DNA of 6,589 bases from Pseudomonadota bacterium (GTDB lineage: Bacteria; Pseudomonadota; Alphaproteobacteria; Sphingomonadales; Sphingomonadaceae): NCBI GenBank assembly GCA_023392555.1, contig JAEVYW010000315.1, forward strand, positions 1-6,589, read 5' to 3'. Below are positions 1 through 6,589 of this stretch, one piece after another; positions within the stretch are counted from its first letter, which is position 1, and each line of letters begins with the position of its first letter. Position numbers and translations under genes: made by a program. The notes beneath the pieces were generated by a model. It was not told the DNA's origin. It was given only the letters and a program-made list of their open reading frames with translations, and made no database searches.

Positions 1-2337
1 GTCTTCCTCTTCCTGCGCGACATCCGCGCGACCTTGATTTCGGCGCTCGCGATCCCGCTGTCGGCAATCCCCGCCTTCTGGTTCATGAGCCTCATGGGGA
101 TCACCCTCAACGGCCTGTCCCTGCTGGCGCTGAGCCTCGTCGCCGGCGTGCTCGTCGACGACGCGATCGTTGAGATCGAGAACATCGTCCGACACATGCG
201 CATGGGTAAGAGCGCCTACCAGGCCTCCATCGATGCTGCGGACGAGATAGGCCTGGCCGTGCTGGCGACGACGATGTCGATTGTCGCGGTGTTCCTGCCT
301 GTCGCTTTGATGCCCGGCATCTCTGGCCAGTTCTTCAAGAGCTTCGGCTACACCGTCGTCATCTCGGTGATGATGAGCCTGTTCGTCGCTCGAATGATCA
401 CGCCGTTGATCGCGGCCTACTTCCTGCGCTCGAAGGGTATCCAGCCGCACGCGAACTTCCGCTGGATGACGGGCTACCTGCGACTGCTGAGCTGGAGCCT
501 CGACGCGAGCAAGGCGCGCGCCATCCGTGCATCCGTGCCGCGTCGGGTGAACTGGTTGGTTTACGGACTTCTCGGCATCTTCCTTCTGGCGATCCTGCTG
601 GTCGCCTTCGGAGCGGCCGCATTCGCCGCCTTCAAGGCAGTCGGCACCCTCGGCCTGCCTGGCATCTTCCCCCCGCTGATCGCCTTCTTCGCCGGCGCGA
701 TTGCCGTTTACCTGGCCATCAGGCTCATCGGGATCGTCGCTCGCACCATCGGCGGTATCGTGGGCGACACGATCTACCGCCTCGGCGCGTGGGTCGAGGA
801 CCATCGCATGCGCATGGTGGGCGTCGGCTTTGGCGCCCTGACCATGACGGTCATGCTGTTCTCGACGCTGGGCATGCAATTCCAGCCACCGCTCGACCTC
901 GACTTCTCCCGCGTCCGCGTGGGCATGGCGCCGGGTGCGACGCTGAAGCAGACGGAAGCCGTCGTCGACCGTGCAGCCGAAATCGTGAAGCGCGATCCGG
1001 ACGTCAGCCACGTTTTCGAACGCGTCTTTGTCGGCTCGGGCTTCCTCAACATCGTCCTCAAGAAGGATCGCGAGAAGACCAGCACCGAGTTCGAGCGCGG
1101 CCTGACCCCTGCCCTTTCCGAAATCCCCGACGCGCAGGTGAATTTCCTGAGCCAGGGCGGCGGCGGACCGGGCGGCGCACCGCGCGACATCATGCTGTTC
1201 CTCGGCAGCGACAATCCCGAGCTGCTGCTCGCGACCGCCAACAAGATCAGCGATGAGATGGCCACGGTGAAGGAGCTTCGCGCTCCGCGCGTTCAGGGCG
1301 ACCTCGTCCGTCCGGAAATCACGATCAAGCCGCGCTTCGACCTTGCGGCCGACCTTGGAGTGACCACGGCGGCGCTCAGCCAGACCATCCGCATCGCGAC
1401 GATCGGCGACATTTCGCAGAACAGCGCGAAATTCTCGCTCGCCGACCGCCAGGTGCCGATCATCGTGTCGCTGTCCGAAAACGAACGTCGTGACCTGTCC
1501 ACGCTGGCGAACCTGCCGGTGCCGACGGCAAGCGGCGGCTCGATCCCGCTGAAGGCGGTTGCCGAGATCGGCTTCGGCGCCGGCCCGGTCACCGTGCAAC
1601 GCACCAACCAGATCCGTCGCACCGTCGTCGGCGCCGACCTTGCGCCCGGCCTGGTTGCCAGCGACGCCTGGAAGAAAATCGAGCAGCTGCCGAGCGTCAA
1701 GAACCTGCCGCAGGGCGTGCAGCGACTGAACCTCGGCGACCAGAAATGGCAGGCGGAGTTAATGTACTACTTCGCCATCGCCTTGATCTCCGGCGTGCTG
1801 CTGGTGTTCGCGGTGCTGGTCCTACTCTACCGCCGCTTCCTGGCGCCGTTCGTGAACATGGGCTCGCTTCTGCTTGCGCCCTTGGGTGCGGCGATCGGAC
1901 TCCATGTCGCGGGGCAGCCAGTGTCGCTGCCTGTGCTCATCGGTATCCTGATGTTGTTCGGCATCGTCGCAAAGAATTCGATCCTTTTGGTCGATTTCGC
2001 GGTCGAGATGATGAACCACGGCATGCCCAAGGACGAAGCGATCTACGAAGCCGGGCACAAGCGTGCGCAGCCGATCGTGATGACCACGGTCGCAATGATC
2101 GCGGGCATGTTGCCGATCGCACTCTCCCTGTCGGGCGATGCCAGCTGGCGCGCGCCGATGGGTGTTACCGTGATCGGCGGCCTGCTGTTCTCGACCATGC
2201 TGACGCTTCTGCTGGTGCCGGCCTATTTCTCGCTGGCGATCGACATCGAGCAGTGGATCGGAAGCCGGTTCACCAAGCTTCTCGGCGAGGGTGCGCATGA
2301 CGCGCCGTCCGGAGCGGCACCGCAACCGGCAGAGTGA
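1..2337 (+). CDS. RND efflux transporter permease subunit (5'-truncated by window edge)
   Basis: Inner-membrane proton-driven pump of the RND superfamily (AcrB/HAE1-like, ACR_tran family). It normally works as a trimer with a periplasmic adaptor and an outer-membrane channel. The reading frame is open from base 1 and gives 778 residues. By comparison with AcrB about 330–350 N-terminal residues are missing, so the TTG at 34 is internal. The visible part begins at TM2 ([13 protein letters not shown]). TM4 carries the paired proton-relay aspartates (D53, D54 in [13 protein letters not shown]). TM10 carries the relay lysine (K658 in [13 protein letters not shown]). R688 and T695 in RAQPIVMT match AcrB R971 and T978. 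A porter domain with a Gly-rich stretch (SQGGGGPGG) lies between TM7 and TM8. The full relay suggests a working pump, but the substrate cannot be told. Odd: about 90 extra residues with two more hydrophobic segments lie between TM6 and TM7. The stop overlaps the next start. Confidence 0.95.
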   Translation, partial: VFLFLRDIRATLISALAIPLSAIPAFWFMSLMGITLNGLSLLALSLVAGVLVDDAIVEIENIVRHMRMGKSAYQASIDAADEIGLAVLATTMSIVAVFLPVALMPGISGQFFKSFGYTVVISVMMSLFVARMITPLIAAYFLRSKGIQPHANFRWMTGYLRLLSWSLDASKARAIRASVPRRVNWLVYGLLGIFLLAILLVAFGAAAFAAFKAVGTLGLPGIFPPLIAFFAGAIAVYLAIRLIGIVARTIGGIVGDTIYRLGAWVEDHRMRMVGVGFGALTMTVMLFSTLGMQFQPPLDLDFSRVRVGMAPGATLKQTEAVVDRAAEIVKRDPDVSHVFERVFVGSGFLNIVLKKDREKTSTEFERGLTPALSEIPDAQVNFLSQGGGGPGGAPRDIMLFLGSDNPELLLATANKISDEMATVKELRAPRVQGDLVRPEITIKPRFDLAADLGVTTAALSQTIRIATIGDISQNSAKFSLADRQVPIIVSLSENERRDLSTLANLPVPTASGGSIPLKAVAEIGFGAGPVTVQRTNQIRRTVVGADLAPGLVASDAWKKIEQLPSVKNLPQGVQRLNLGDQKWQAELMYYFAIALISGVLLVFAVLVLLYRRFLAPFVNMGSLLLAPLGAAIGLHVAGQPVSLPVLIGILMLFGIVAKNSILLVDFAVEMMNHGMPKDEAIYEAGHKRAQPIVMTTVAMIAGMLPIALSLSGDASWRAPMGVTVIGGLLFSTMLTLLLVPAYFSLAIDIEQWIGSRFTKLLGEGAHDAPSGAAPQPAE
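556..744 (+). other. Extra hydrophobic segments inserted in the RND TM6–TM7 loop
   Basis: In AcrB about 40–50 residues separate the end of TM6 from TM7, forming a cytoplasmic linker with one amphipathic helix. Here about 140 residues separate the TM6 end ([12 protein letters not shown], near residue 131) from TM7 ([16 protein letters not shown], from residue 272). Inside lie two long hydrophobic stretches. One covers roughly residues 186–211 and is rich in Leu, Ile, Ala and Phe. The other covers roughly 221–247 ([20 protein letters not shown]). A short Gly/Pro turn joins them. Two added helices would keep the topology of TM7–TM12 unchanged. Hydrophobicity was judged by eye. Confidence 0.7.
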
Positions 2338-3644
2338 ACCCTTCCACTCGTTCGTCTATTGATGAGCGGATGGATGCGTTGACCAGCCAGCCACGGACTG
2401 TTCTGAGCCGCTTCAATCCTGTCCAGCCCGGCGCGGCGGGCATGAAGGTGGTTGCGACCGGCCTGCTGGTGGTCATGGCGGCTGTCTTCGCGGTGAGCAG
2501 AGCGCTGGAACCGCGCTATCCTTGGCTGTCGTTTGTGAAGGCCTTTGCCGAAGCGGCCATGGTCGGCGGGCTCGCCGACTGGTTCGCGGTGACAGCGCTC
2601 TTTCGCCATCCGCTCGGCCTGCCGATCCCGCACACGGCGATCATTCCGCGCAATAAGGACCGCATCGGCGAGACGCTGGCGGCCTTCCTGCGCGATAATT
2701 TCCTGATCCCAGCAGTGGTCGCGCGGCGGATGCGCAACATAGACGTGGCAAGCACCGCAGGGCGCTTCCTCAGCACCCCTCCGGGCGAGGGCACGCGCAT
2801 TCGGGCGGGCGCGTCGCGATTGATCGCCGACATTTTCGAGAGCCTCGACGACGAGCGCCTCGGCGGCATCGTGAAGGGTGCGATCTCCTCGCGCCTGCGC
2901 AGCATGGAGGTGTCCCCGCTCCTCGGCCACGCGCTGGCCTCGGCGATCAATGAGGACCGGCACGTGCCGATGCTCGAAGCGGCGATACGCTGGATGGCGC
3001 GTGCACTGGACGCCAACGAGCCGCTCATCCGCGAGATGGTGCACAGGAAGGCGAACTGGGCGCTCAAGCTCGCCGGGCTCGATGCGAAGCTCGCGGACGC
3101 GATCATCGACGGTTTGCGGAAGCTGACGGTCGAGATGTCGACCGACCCGGCGCATCCGGTGCGGCAGAAGGTTGAGGAGGCCCTCGTTCAGCTGGCGAAC
3201 GATCTGCAGACCAAGCCCGAGACCAAGGCGCGCGTCGAGGCGATGAAGGAGCAGCTTCTCGACAATCGCTCCGTCAGCCTGTGGCTCGACACGCTGTGGC
3301 AGAAGGGTCGAGAGGCCATCATCCGGGCCGCGCGCAACCCCGACGCGGTCATGGCCGGCAAGCTTGGCGAAGTGATGCGCTCGATGGGCGGCACGCTCGA
3401 AAGCGACGCTGGCATCCGCAAGGCCATCAACCAGTTCGCCCGTCGTGCCGTCGTCGGCATGGCGGCCAGTTACGGCGGATCGATCGTCAAGCTGGTGTCC
3501 GAGACGATCCGCAGCTGGGACGCGCGGACCGTCACGGCTCGCCTCGAAGCCGCCGTCGGGCGCGATCTCCAGTACATTCGCATCAACGGGACCCTGGTCG
3601 GCGGCCTGGTCGGCCTGGTCCTCCACGCCTTGGACAGCCTGTGA
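2334..3644 (+). CDS. DUF445 domain-containing membrane-anchored protein
   Basis: Protein of 436 residues in the DUF445 family (PF04286; E. coli YjiN is a member). Its biochemical function is unknown. One hydrophobic helix near residues 38–56 follows a short polar N-terminus. After it comes the conserved family block at about 64–119, with FVKAFAEAAMVGGLADWFAV, then ALFRHPLGLPIPHTAIIPRN and KDRIGETLAAFLRDNF. The middle is a long, charged, mostly helical region. A short hydrophobic C-terminus (LVGGLVGLVLHAL) may be a second membrane anchor, so the body is probably held at the membrane by both ends. I chose the GTG at 2334 because it forms a GTGA overlap with the RND stop. In-frame ATGs at 2370 and 2442 are alternatives, and 2370 would give 424 residues. 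No start has a strong Shine-Dalgarno sequence. Family assignment is firm; the start is not. Confidence 0.9.
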   Translation: MNPSTRSSIDERMDALTSQPRTVLSRFNPVQPGAAGMKVVATGLLVVMAAVFAVSRALEPRYPWLSFVKAFAEAAMVGGLADWFAVTALFRHPLGLPIPHTAIIPRNKDRIGETLAAFLRDNFLIPAVVARRMRNIDVASTAGRFLSTPPGEGTRIRAGASRLIADIFESLDDERLGGIVKGAISSRLRSMEVSPLLGHALASAINEDRHVPMLEAAIRWMARALDANEPLIREMVHRKANWALKLAGLDAKLADAIIDGLRKLTVEMSTDPAHPVRQKVEEALVQLANDLQTKPETKARVEAMKEQLLDNRSVSLWLDTLWQKGREAIIRAARNPDAVMAGKLGEVMRSMGGTLESDAGIRKAINQFARRAVVGMAASYGGSIVKLVSETIRSWDARTVTARLEAAVGRDLQYIRINGTLVGGLVGLVLHALDSL

Positions 3645-4063
3645 TCGAAATCCGCGCTGCTCGAGCGGACGATGCCGAGCAGCTTGTCGACCTGATCGCC
3701 TTGCTCGAGCATCGCGTGGACGCCGCGGGCATTGCCAGACGCATTGCTGCTCTAGGTGTCGCCGGTATCCCGCAACTCGTCGCGGTCGATGGTGATCAGA
3801 TCGTCGGCCTCTGCGGGCTCCACCTGATGACCGCGATCCATCGCGACGCACCGGTGGGACGCATCACCATCCTTATCGTTCGCGAGGATGCACGCGGGAG
3901 CGGCATCGGTCGCCGGCTGGTGAATGCTGCCGAAGATCTGACACGCGCCCGCGGCTGCGCCATCCTTGAGGTCACAAGCAACCGCAAGCTCGAGCAGGCT
4001 CACCGGTTCTACGAGGCGATCGGGTACGAGCGGACCAGCTTCCGCTTCGCCAAGGCCCTTTGA
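3641..4063 (+). CDS. GNAT family N-acetyltransferase
   Basis: A 140-residue, single-domain Gcn5-related acetyltransferase, the usual size for a minimal GNAT. It would transfer acetyl from acetyl-CoA to an amine. The acetyl-CoA pyrophosphate loop is R85-G-S-G-I-G90 (motif A, after strand ITILIVRED). Motif B is NRKLEQAHRFYEAIGYE, with Y124 in the position of the usual general acid. The closing SFRFAKAL and the DGDQIVGLCGLHL strand resemble the aminoalkylphosphonate acetyltransferase PhnO as I remember it. No phn genes are nearby, so the substrate stays open. The frame is open well upstream of 3641, but that part overlaps the DUF445 gene. The GTG at 3641, just before IEIRAA, fits the normal GNAT N-terminus and overlaps the DUF445 stop as GTGA. 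The gene is probably translationally coupled and last in its operon. Confidence 0.9.
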   Translation: MIEIRAARADDAEQLVDLIALLEHRVDAAGIARRIAALGVAGIPQLVAVDGDQIVGLCGLHLMTAIHRDAPVGRITILIVREDARGSGIGRRLVNAAEDLTRARGCAILEVTSNRKLEQAHRFYEAIGYERTSFRFAKAL

Positions 4064-4088
4064 CTTCCGCGGGTCCCATGCCCATCTT
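4060..4088 (+). promoter_or_regulatory. Weak candidate sigma70-type promoter for the rnk-like gene
   Basis: TTGACT at 4060–4065 is one base from the -35 consensus and overlaps the GNAT stop codon. A 17-bp spacer leads to CATCTT (4083–4088), a poor -10 match (3 of 6). A start near 4095 would give a leader of about 130 nt before the rnk-like gene. A promoter is expected somewhere in this 160-bp gap, but this pair is only a suggestion. Confidence 0.25.
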
Positions 4089-4160
4089 CCTATTGTGTCC
4101 AGGCACATGACCTTCAGGCGTTTCATCGCCCATTCGGGACAGCTCCCCGCGCGAGCCTAG

Positions 4161-4190
4161 CCCCGGGCCAGCAGTCCCGCGGGCTCGGGG
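4161..4190 (+). repeat. GC-rich inverted repeat upstream of the rnk-like gene
   Basis: CCCCGGGC (4161–4168) can pair with GCTCGGGG (4183–4190) as an 8-bp stem with one G·U pair and a 14-nt loop. The loop and 3' arm contain the perfect palindrome CCCGCGGG. No T-run follows (AACATCCCGTTTC), so it is not a standard intrinsic terminator. It could be a factor-dependent stop after the GNAT gene, a leader structure of the next gene, or chance in GC-rich DNA. Confidence 0.4.
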
Positions 4191-4210
4191 AACATCCCGT
4201 TTCAATCACT

Positions 4211-4215
4211 GAAGG
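4211..4215 (+). promoter_or_regulatory. Shine-Dalgarno sequence of the rnk-like gene
   Basis: GAAGG sits 8 nt before the ATG at 4224 in an otherwise A/T-rich stretch. It is the clearest ribosome binding site in the window and fixes this start. Confidence 0.75.
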
Positions 4216-4223
4216 TTTTCAAA

Positions 4224-4649
4224 ATGCACGACCAGAGCGCGGGCCATTCGCGTCCGCAAATCCATTTGCTTGCCGCTGAGTCCGACCGGGTCGCATCACT
4301 GGCCCTCCACGTAGAACATCAGTCGCCCGTCATCGCCGCCATGCTGCTCGAGGAGATTGAGCGCGCGGAACTGCACGAGCCGGACACGCTGCCACCGGAA
4401 GCCGTCACGATCGGCTCCGAAGTCGATTTCGTCGACACCAAGTCCGGGCAGGTTCGGACCGTCGAGCTCGTCTTTCCGGCCGATGCGAACATCGCGGCTG
4501 GACGGATCTCCATCCTGACTCCGATGGGCGCAGCACTTTACGGACTGACCAGCGGCCAGTCGATCGACTGGCCCGACCTCGACGGGAATGTCCGGACGAT
4601 CAACATCCTGCGCGTTCGCCAACCCTTCGGCGAAAGCCGCGCCAGCTAG
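4224..4649 (+). CDS. rnk: Rnk-type regulator of nucleoside diphosphate kinase (GreA/GreB-like C-terminal domain)
   Basis: A 141-residue protein matching the Rnk family (E. coli Rnk is 136 residues). A short N-terminal helical part (about residues 11–55, [18 protein letters not shown] and [12 protein letters not shown]) precedes a GreA/GreB C-terminal, FKBP-like domain (about 61–133). The key block is [20 protein letters not shown] followed by DW, matching [21 protein letters not shown] of E. coli Rnk as I recall it. The N-terminal helices are far shorter than the GreA coiled coil, so this is not a transcript-cleavage factor. Known of the family: Rnk binds RNA polymerase without cleavage activity and was named for an effect on nucleoside diphosphate kinase levels. 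The gene appears to be transcribed alone. It is convergent with murA, and the two stop codons overlap. Confidence 0.87.
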   Translation: MHDQSAGHSRPQIHLLAAESDRVASLALHVEHQSPVIAAMLLEEIERAELHEPDTLPPEAVTIGSEVDFVDTKSGQVRTVELVFPADANIAAGRISILTPMGAALYGLTSGQSIDWPDLDGNVRTINILRVRQPFGESRAS

Positions 4650-5929
4650 CCGGCCGAGCGCCGTTCGATCGTCGCTCCGACGGCGCTTAGCTTCTCCTCA
4701 AGGCGCTCATAGCCGCGATCGAGGTGATAAACGCGAAGCACTTCGGTCTCACCTTCCGCGGCGAGGCCGGCGAGCACCAGGCTCATCGAGGCGCGGAGGT
4801 CGGTTGCCATGACCTGCGCTCCGGTCAGTCCATCGACCCCGTGAACGACCGCCGATCGGCCGTGAATGTCCACCTCAGCGCCCATGCGGCGAAGCTCCGG
4901 AACGTGCATGTAGCGGTTCTCGAAGATCGTCTCTTCGAGGAAGCTCTGGCCTTCGGCGCGGCACAGCATGGCCATGAACTGCGCCTGCATGTCGGTCGCG
5001 AAGCCCGGGAATGGAGAAGTCGAAAGGGCGAGCGGCTTGAGCGCGCCATTCGCACTGACGCGAATGCCCTTGTCGTTAAACTCAATGATGAGACCCGCCT
5101 GCGCCAACGCGTTCAGGGTCGCCTGCATATCGTCCGGGCGGGCGCCGATCAGGTTGACCGAACCGCCGGTGATGCCCGCTGCGCAGGCGTAGCTGCCGGC
5201 CTCGATGCGGTCGGGCATCACCTCATATTCGGTGCCGTGAAGCCCCTCGACACCGTCGATGATGAGGTGGGCCGAGCCGATGCCTTCGATCTTCGCACCC
5301 ATCGCGACGAGCAGGTTGCACAGGTCGACAATCTCGGGCTCGCGAGCGGCGTTGAACAATTGCGTGCGGCCGGTGGCGAGCACCGCGGCCATCAGCGCAT
5401 TTTCGGTCGCACCGACGGAGACGACGGGGAAGCTGAAGTCGCCGCCCGAAAGACGGCCCTTCGGAGCGGTCGCCTTCACATAGCCCGCTGCCAGCTCAAT
5501 CTCCGCTCCGATGGCCTCGAGCGCCTTCAGGTGAAGGTCGATCGGGCGATCGCCGATCGCGCAGCCGCCTGGAAGCGAGACAGTCGATTCGCCGGCGCGA
5601 GCGAGCATCGGGCCAAGGGCCAGGATCGACGCGCGCATCTTGCGGACCATGTCGTAGGGCGCGACGGTCGAGGCGATTTCGTTCGCGTGGAACGTCACCT
5701 TGCGGCCGAACTCGCCCTTCTTGACGCCGGCGACGCTGGTCGAGACGCCAAGCTGGTTCATCAAATGGCTGAAGCTGTCGACGTCCGCGAGGCGCGGCAG
5801 GTTGGCGAGCGTCAGCTTCTCATCGGTAAGCAGCGCGCACGGGATCAGCGTAAGCGCGGCGTTCTTCGCGCCCGAAATGGGGATGTCGCCCTTGAGCGTC
5901 GCGCCGCCCTTGATCCAGATGCTGTCCAT
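4646..5929 (-). CDS. murA: UDP-N-acetylglucosamine 1-carboxyvinyltransferase MurA
   Basis: Cytoplasmic enzyme that transfers enolpyruvate from phosphoenolpyruvate to UDP-GlcNAc, the first committed step of peptidoglycan synthesis. It has 427 residues against 419 in E. coli and is complete. Visible active-site residues are K22-N23 in ISGAKNAAL, the catalytic C123 in [14 protein letters not shown] (E. coli C115), D313 in [12 protein letters not shown] (E. coli D305), and R405 in DRGYER (E. coli R397). Cysteine rather than aspartate at 123 is the form normally inhibited by fosfomycin. The EPSP-synthase-like fold runs over the whole length. The start (MDSIWIKGG) matches the usual MurA N-terminus, and the next Met is residue 57. 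There is no clear Shine-Dalgarno sequence, and a small palindrome sits in its place. clpS lies 47 bp upstream on the same strand, so co-transcription is likely. The stop overlaps that of the rnk-like gene. Confidence 0.97.
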   Translation of the reverse strand: MDSIWIKGGATLKGDIPISGAKNAALTLIPCALLTDEKLTLANLPRLADVDSFSHLMNQLGVSTSVAGVKKGEFGRKVTFHANEIASTVAPYDMVRKMRASILALGPMLARAGESTVSLPGGCAIGDRPIDLHLKALEAIGAEIELAAGYVKATAPKGRLSGGDFSFPVVSVGATENALMAAVLATGRTQLFNAAREPEIVDLCNLLVAMGAKIEGIGSAHLIIDGVEGLHGTEYEVMPDRIEAGSYACAAGITGGSVNLIGARPDDMQATLNALAQAGLIIEFNDKGIRVSANGALKPLALSTSPFPGFATDMQAQFMAMLCRAEGQSFLEETIFENRYMHVPELRRMGAEVDIHGRSAVVHGVDGLTGAQVMATDLRASMSLVLAGLAAEGETEVLRVYHLDRGYERLEEKLSAVGATIERRSAG

Positions 5930-5932
5930 CGC

Positions 5933-5946
5933 CGCGCTTTAGCGCG
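5933..5946 (-). repeat. Short perfect palindrome just upstream of the murA start
   Basis: CGCGCT and AGCGCG flank a 2-nt centre, making a 14-bp near-perfect palindrome that ends 3 nt before the murA start codon. It occupies the place where a ribosome binding site would lie. A 2-nt loop is too tight for all six pairs in RNA, so four or five pairs are more realistic. It could affect translation initiation, be a protein-binding palindrome, or be chance. Confidence 0.4.
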
Positions 5947-5976
5947 AAGCGTCGGAGTCGCAAGCAGCGGTGGGGA

Positions 5977-6327
5977 TCAGGCCTTTTCGAGCGTGCACTG
6001 CAACGGGTGCTGGTTTTCCCGCGCGAAGTCGATGACCTGGCTGACCTTGGTCTCGGCCACTTCGTAGGTGAAGACGCCGCAGACGGCGATGCCCTGCTGA
6101 TGCACCTGGAGCATGACGCGGGTCGCGTCCTCGATGCTCATCGAGAAGAATTGCTGAAGGACGAGGACGACGAACTCCATCGGAGTGTAGTCGTCGTTGA
6201 GCATCAGGACCTTGTAGTTGGACGGCTTCTTCGTGCGCGGGCGCGTTCGCGTGGCGACACCGGTCTCGATCTCTTCGATCCCGCCGCCGCGTCCCGGCTC
6301 GTCACCCATGGTCCAACGAATACTCAT
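5977..6327 (-). CDS. clpS: ATP-dependent Clp protease adaptor ClpS
   Basis: Small cytoplasmic adaptor that binds proteins with N-degron residues and hands them to ClpA of the ClpAP protease. It has 116 residues. About 36 are a polar, basic N-terminal tail ([12 protein letters not shown]), which in this family reaches into the ClpA ring. The core then begins at [16 protein letters not shown]. The N-degron pocket residues are visible: N44-D45-D46, M50 and H76, matching E. coli N34-D35-D36, M40 and H66. Further signatures are [12 protein letters not shown] and the C-terminal [12 protein letters not shown]. Start choice: ATG at 6327 (MSIRWT) or ATG at 6309 (MGDEPGRGG); neither has a good Shine-Dalgarno sequence. 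The gene lies between a probable phasin gene with its own terminator and murA, so it likely has its own promoter and leads a clpS–murA unit. No clpA is in view. Confidence 0.95.
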   Translation of the reverse strand: MSIRWTMGDEPGRGGGIEEIETGVATRTRPRTKKPSNYKVLMLNDDYTPMEFVVLVLQQFFSMSIEDATRVMLQVHQQGIAVCGVFTYEVAETKVSQVIDFARENQHPLQCTLEKA

Positions 6328-6335
6328 GCCGCTCT

Positions 6336-6363
6336 AAAATATGGCAAGTGCTCAACGCCGCAA
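6336..6363 (-). promoter_or_regulatory. Candidate promoter for clpS(–murA)
   Basis: On the minus strand TTGCGG (6358–6363) and TATTTT (6336–6341) are 16 bp apart. They lie between the upstream terminator and clpS. The predicted start of transcription, near 6329, falls almost on the ATG at 6327. That would give a nearly leaderless message, or an 18–20 nt leader if the ATG at 6309 is used. The matches are moderate. The -35 overlaps a small hairpin (CGCC/GGCG at 6356–6367). Confidence 0.35.
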
Positions 6364-6387
6364 GGCGGGATTGTGCGCCCTTGTCAC

Positions 6388-6429
6388 AAAAAAAGACGGC
6401 CGCCCGGGGAGAGAGATGGGCGGCCGTCT
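6388..6429 (-). terminator. Strong intrinsic terminator of the phasin-like gene
   Basis: A perfect 12-bp GC-rich stem (AGACGGCCGCCC, 6394–6405, with GGGCGGCCGTCT, 6418–6429) and a 12-nt purine-rich loop. On the minus strand the stem is followed by a run of seven T (6394–6388). It lies about 28 bp after the phasin-like stop, so it ends that transcript and insulates clpS. The opposite strand lacks a U-tract after the stem, so it is one-directional. Confidence 0.92.
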
Positions 6430-6457
6430 GCGTTACCTGATCAGGAGGGGAGAGGCG

Positions 6458-6589
6458 TCAGGCAACGATCTGGTTAATGCGCTCAGCGTTCAGGGTCGCG
6501 CGGGTCGACAGCGGCTGGAAAGCCTCGCCGGCCAGCTTGACGAACGATTCGGTCAGGCGCGAGCTCTCCGCGACGAAGCGGTCGAACTG
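6458..6589 (-). CDS. Phasin family protein, C-terminal end (5' part outside window)
   Basis: The minus strand is open from the window edge to a TGA at 6458–6460 and encodes the last 43 residues: QFDRFVAESSRLTESFVKLA, then a GEAFQPLSTR segment ending in NQIVA. The pattern is amphipathic-helical, with a heptad-like spacing of Phe, Val and Leu and a closing GEAF-P block. This resembles C-termini of alphaproteobacterial phasins, small helical proteins that coat polyhydroxyalkanoate granules. Support comes from the terminator just downstream and from the position before clpS, where phasin genes are often found in alphaproteobacteria. Because only the tail is visible, another helical granule- or stress-associated protein cannot be excluded. 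Confidence 0.62.
   Translation of the reverse strand, partial: QFDRFVAESSRLTESFVKLAGEAFQPLSTRATLNAERINQIVA

Noticed and set aside
34..36. TTG at 34 as the start of the RND gene
   Set aside because: The frame continues to base 1 with conserved TM2 sequence ([13 protein letters not shown]), so the gene is cut by the window edge rather than starting here.
3601..3621. Tandem GGCCTGGTC repeats at the end of the DUF445 gene
   Set aside because: They encode the Gly-Leu-Val pattern of the C-terminal hydrophobic segment. This is coding bias rather than a separate repeat element.
3281..3640. N-terminal extension of the GNAT open frame up to an ATG at 3281
   Set aside because: It overlaps 360 bp of the DUF445 gene, and its translation is Arg/Gly/His-rich and unlike any GNAT. 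The normal GNAT N-terminus begins at 3641.
2223..3851. A 542-codon open frame on the minus strand across the RND end, DUF445 and GNAT genes
   Set aside because: It is antisense to three clearly recognisable proteins. Its translation is low-complexity and rich in Arg, His and Asp, as expected for a shadow frame in GC-rich DNA. No family is recognisable.
3966..4160. A 64-codon plus-strand frame across the GNAT end and the intergenic gap
   Set aside because: No ribosome binding site and no recognisable motif, and most of it overlaps the GNAT gene in another frame. The protein looks random.
4724..6067. A 447-codon open frame on the plus strand over murA and the clpS end
   Set aside because: It is the antisense of murA, whose catalytic motifs are all intact. 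The shadow protein is rich in Arg, Ala, His and Asp with no domain pattern.
6371..6389. Inverted repeat TTGTG…CACAA between the terminator and clpS
   Set aside because: The stem is only 5 bp with a 9-nt loop, and the right arm runs into the A-run of the terminator. A chance match is likely, though an operator cannot be excluded.

Overview
The window looks like ordinary chromosome from a GC-rich alphaproteobacterium, most likely a sphingomonad (order Sphingomonadales). I infer this from GC-rich third codon positions, the phasin–clpS–murA order, and protein sequences that resemble sphingomonad homologues from memory. No similarity search was run. I see no tRNA, rRNA, CRISPR array, insertion sequence, attachment site or prophage gene. 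Base composition is even throughout, so nothing suggests recent transfer.

Left part (1–4063, + strand): three genes that probably form one operon. The first is the C-terminal two thirds of an RND-type efflux permease whose 5' end lies outside the window. Next is a DUF445 membrane-anchored protein, then a small GNAT acetyltransferase. Both junctions are 4-bp GTGA overlaps, in which the GTG start of one gene overlaps the TGA stop of the gene before it. This points to translational coupling.

Middle (4064–4649, + strand): a 160-bp gap holds a GC-rich inverted repeat and a weak candidate promoter. It is followed by a short gene for an Rnk-type protein (nucleoside diphosphate kinase regulator, GreA/GreB C-terminal fold) with a clear Shine-Dalgarno sequence.

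Right part (4646–6589, - strand): read in the direction of transcription, the order is the C-terminal end of a probable phasin, a strong intrinsic terminator, clpS (N-end-rule adaptor of the ClpAP protease), and murA (first committed step of peptidoglycan synthesis). rnk and murA converge and share one CTAG tetranucleotide, which supplies the TAG stop on each strand.

The genes cover export, cell-wall synthesis, proteolysis and regulation rather than one pathway. The most unusual feature is in the RND permease: about 90 extra residues between TM6 and TM7 that contain two additional hydrophobic segments. I found no convincing previously undescribed system. The other findings concern gene architecture and small regulatory structures.
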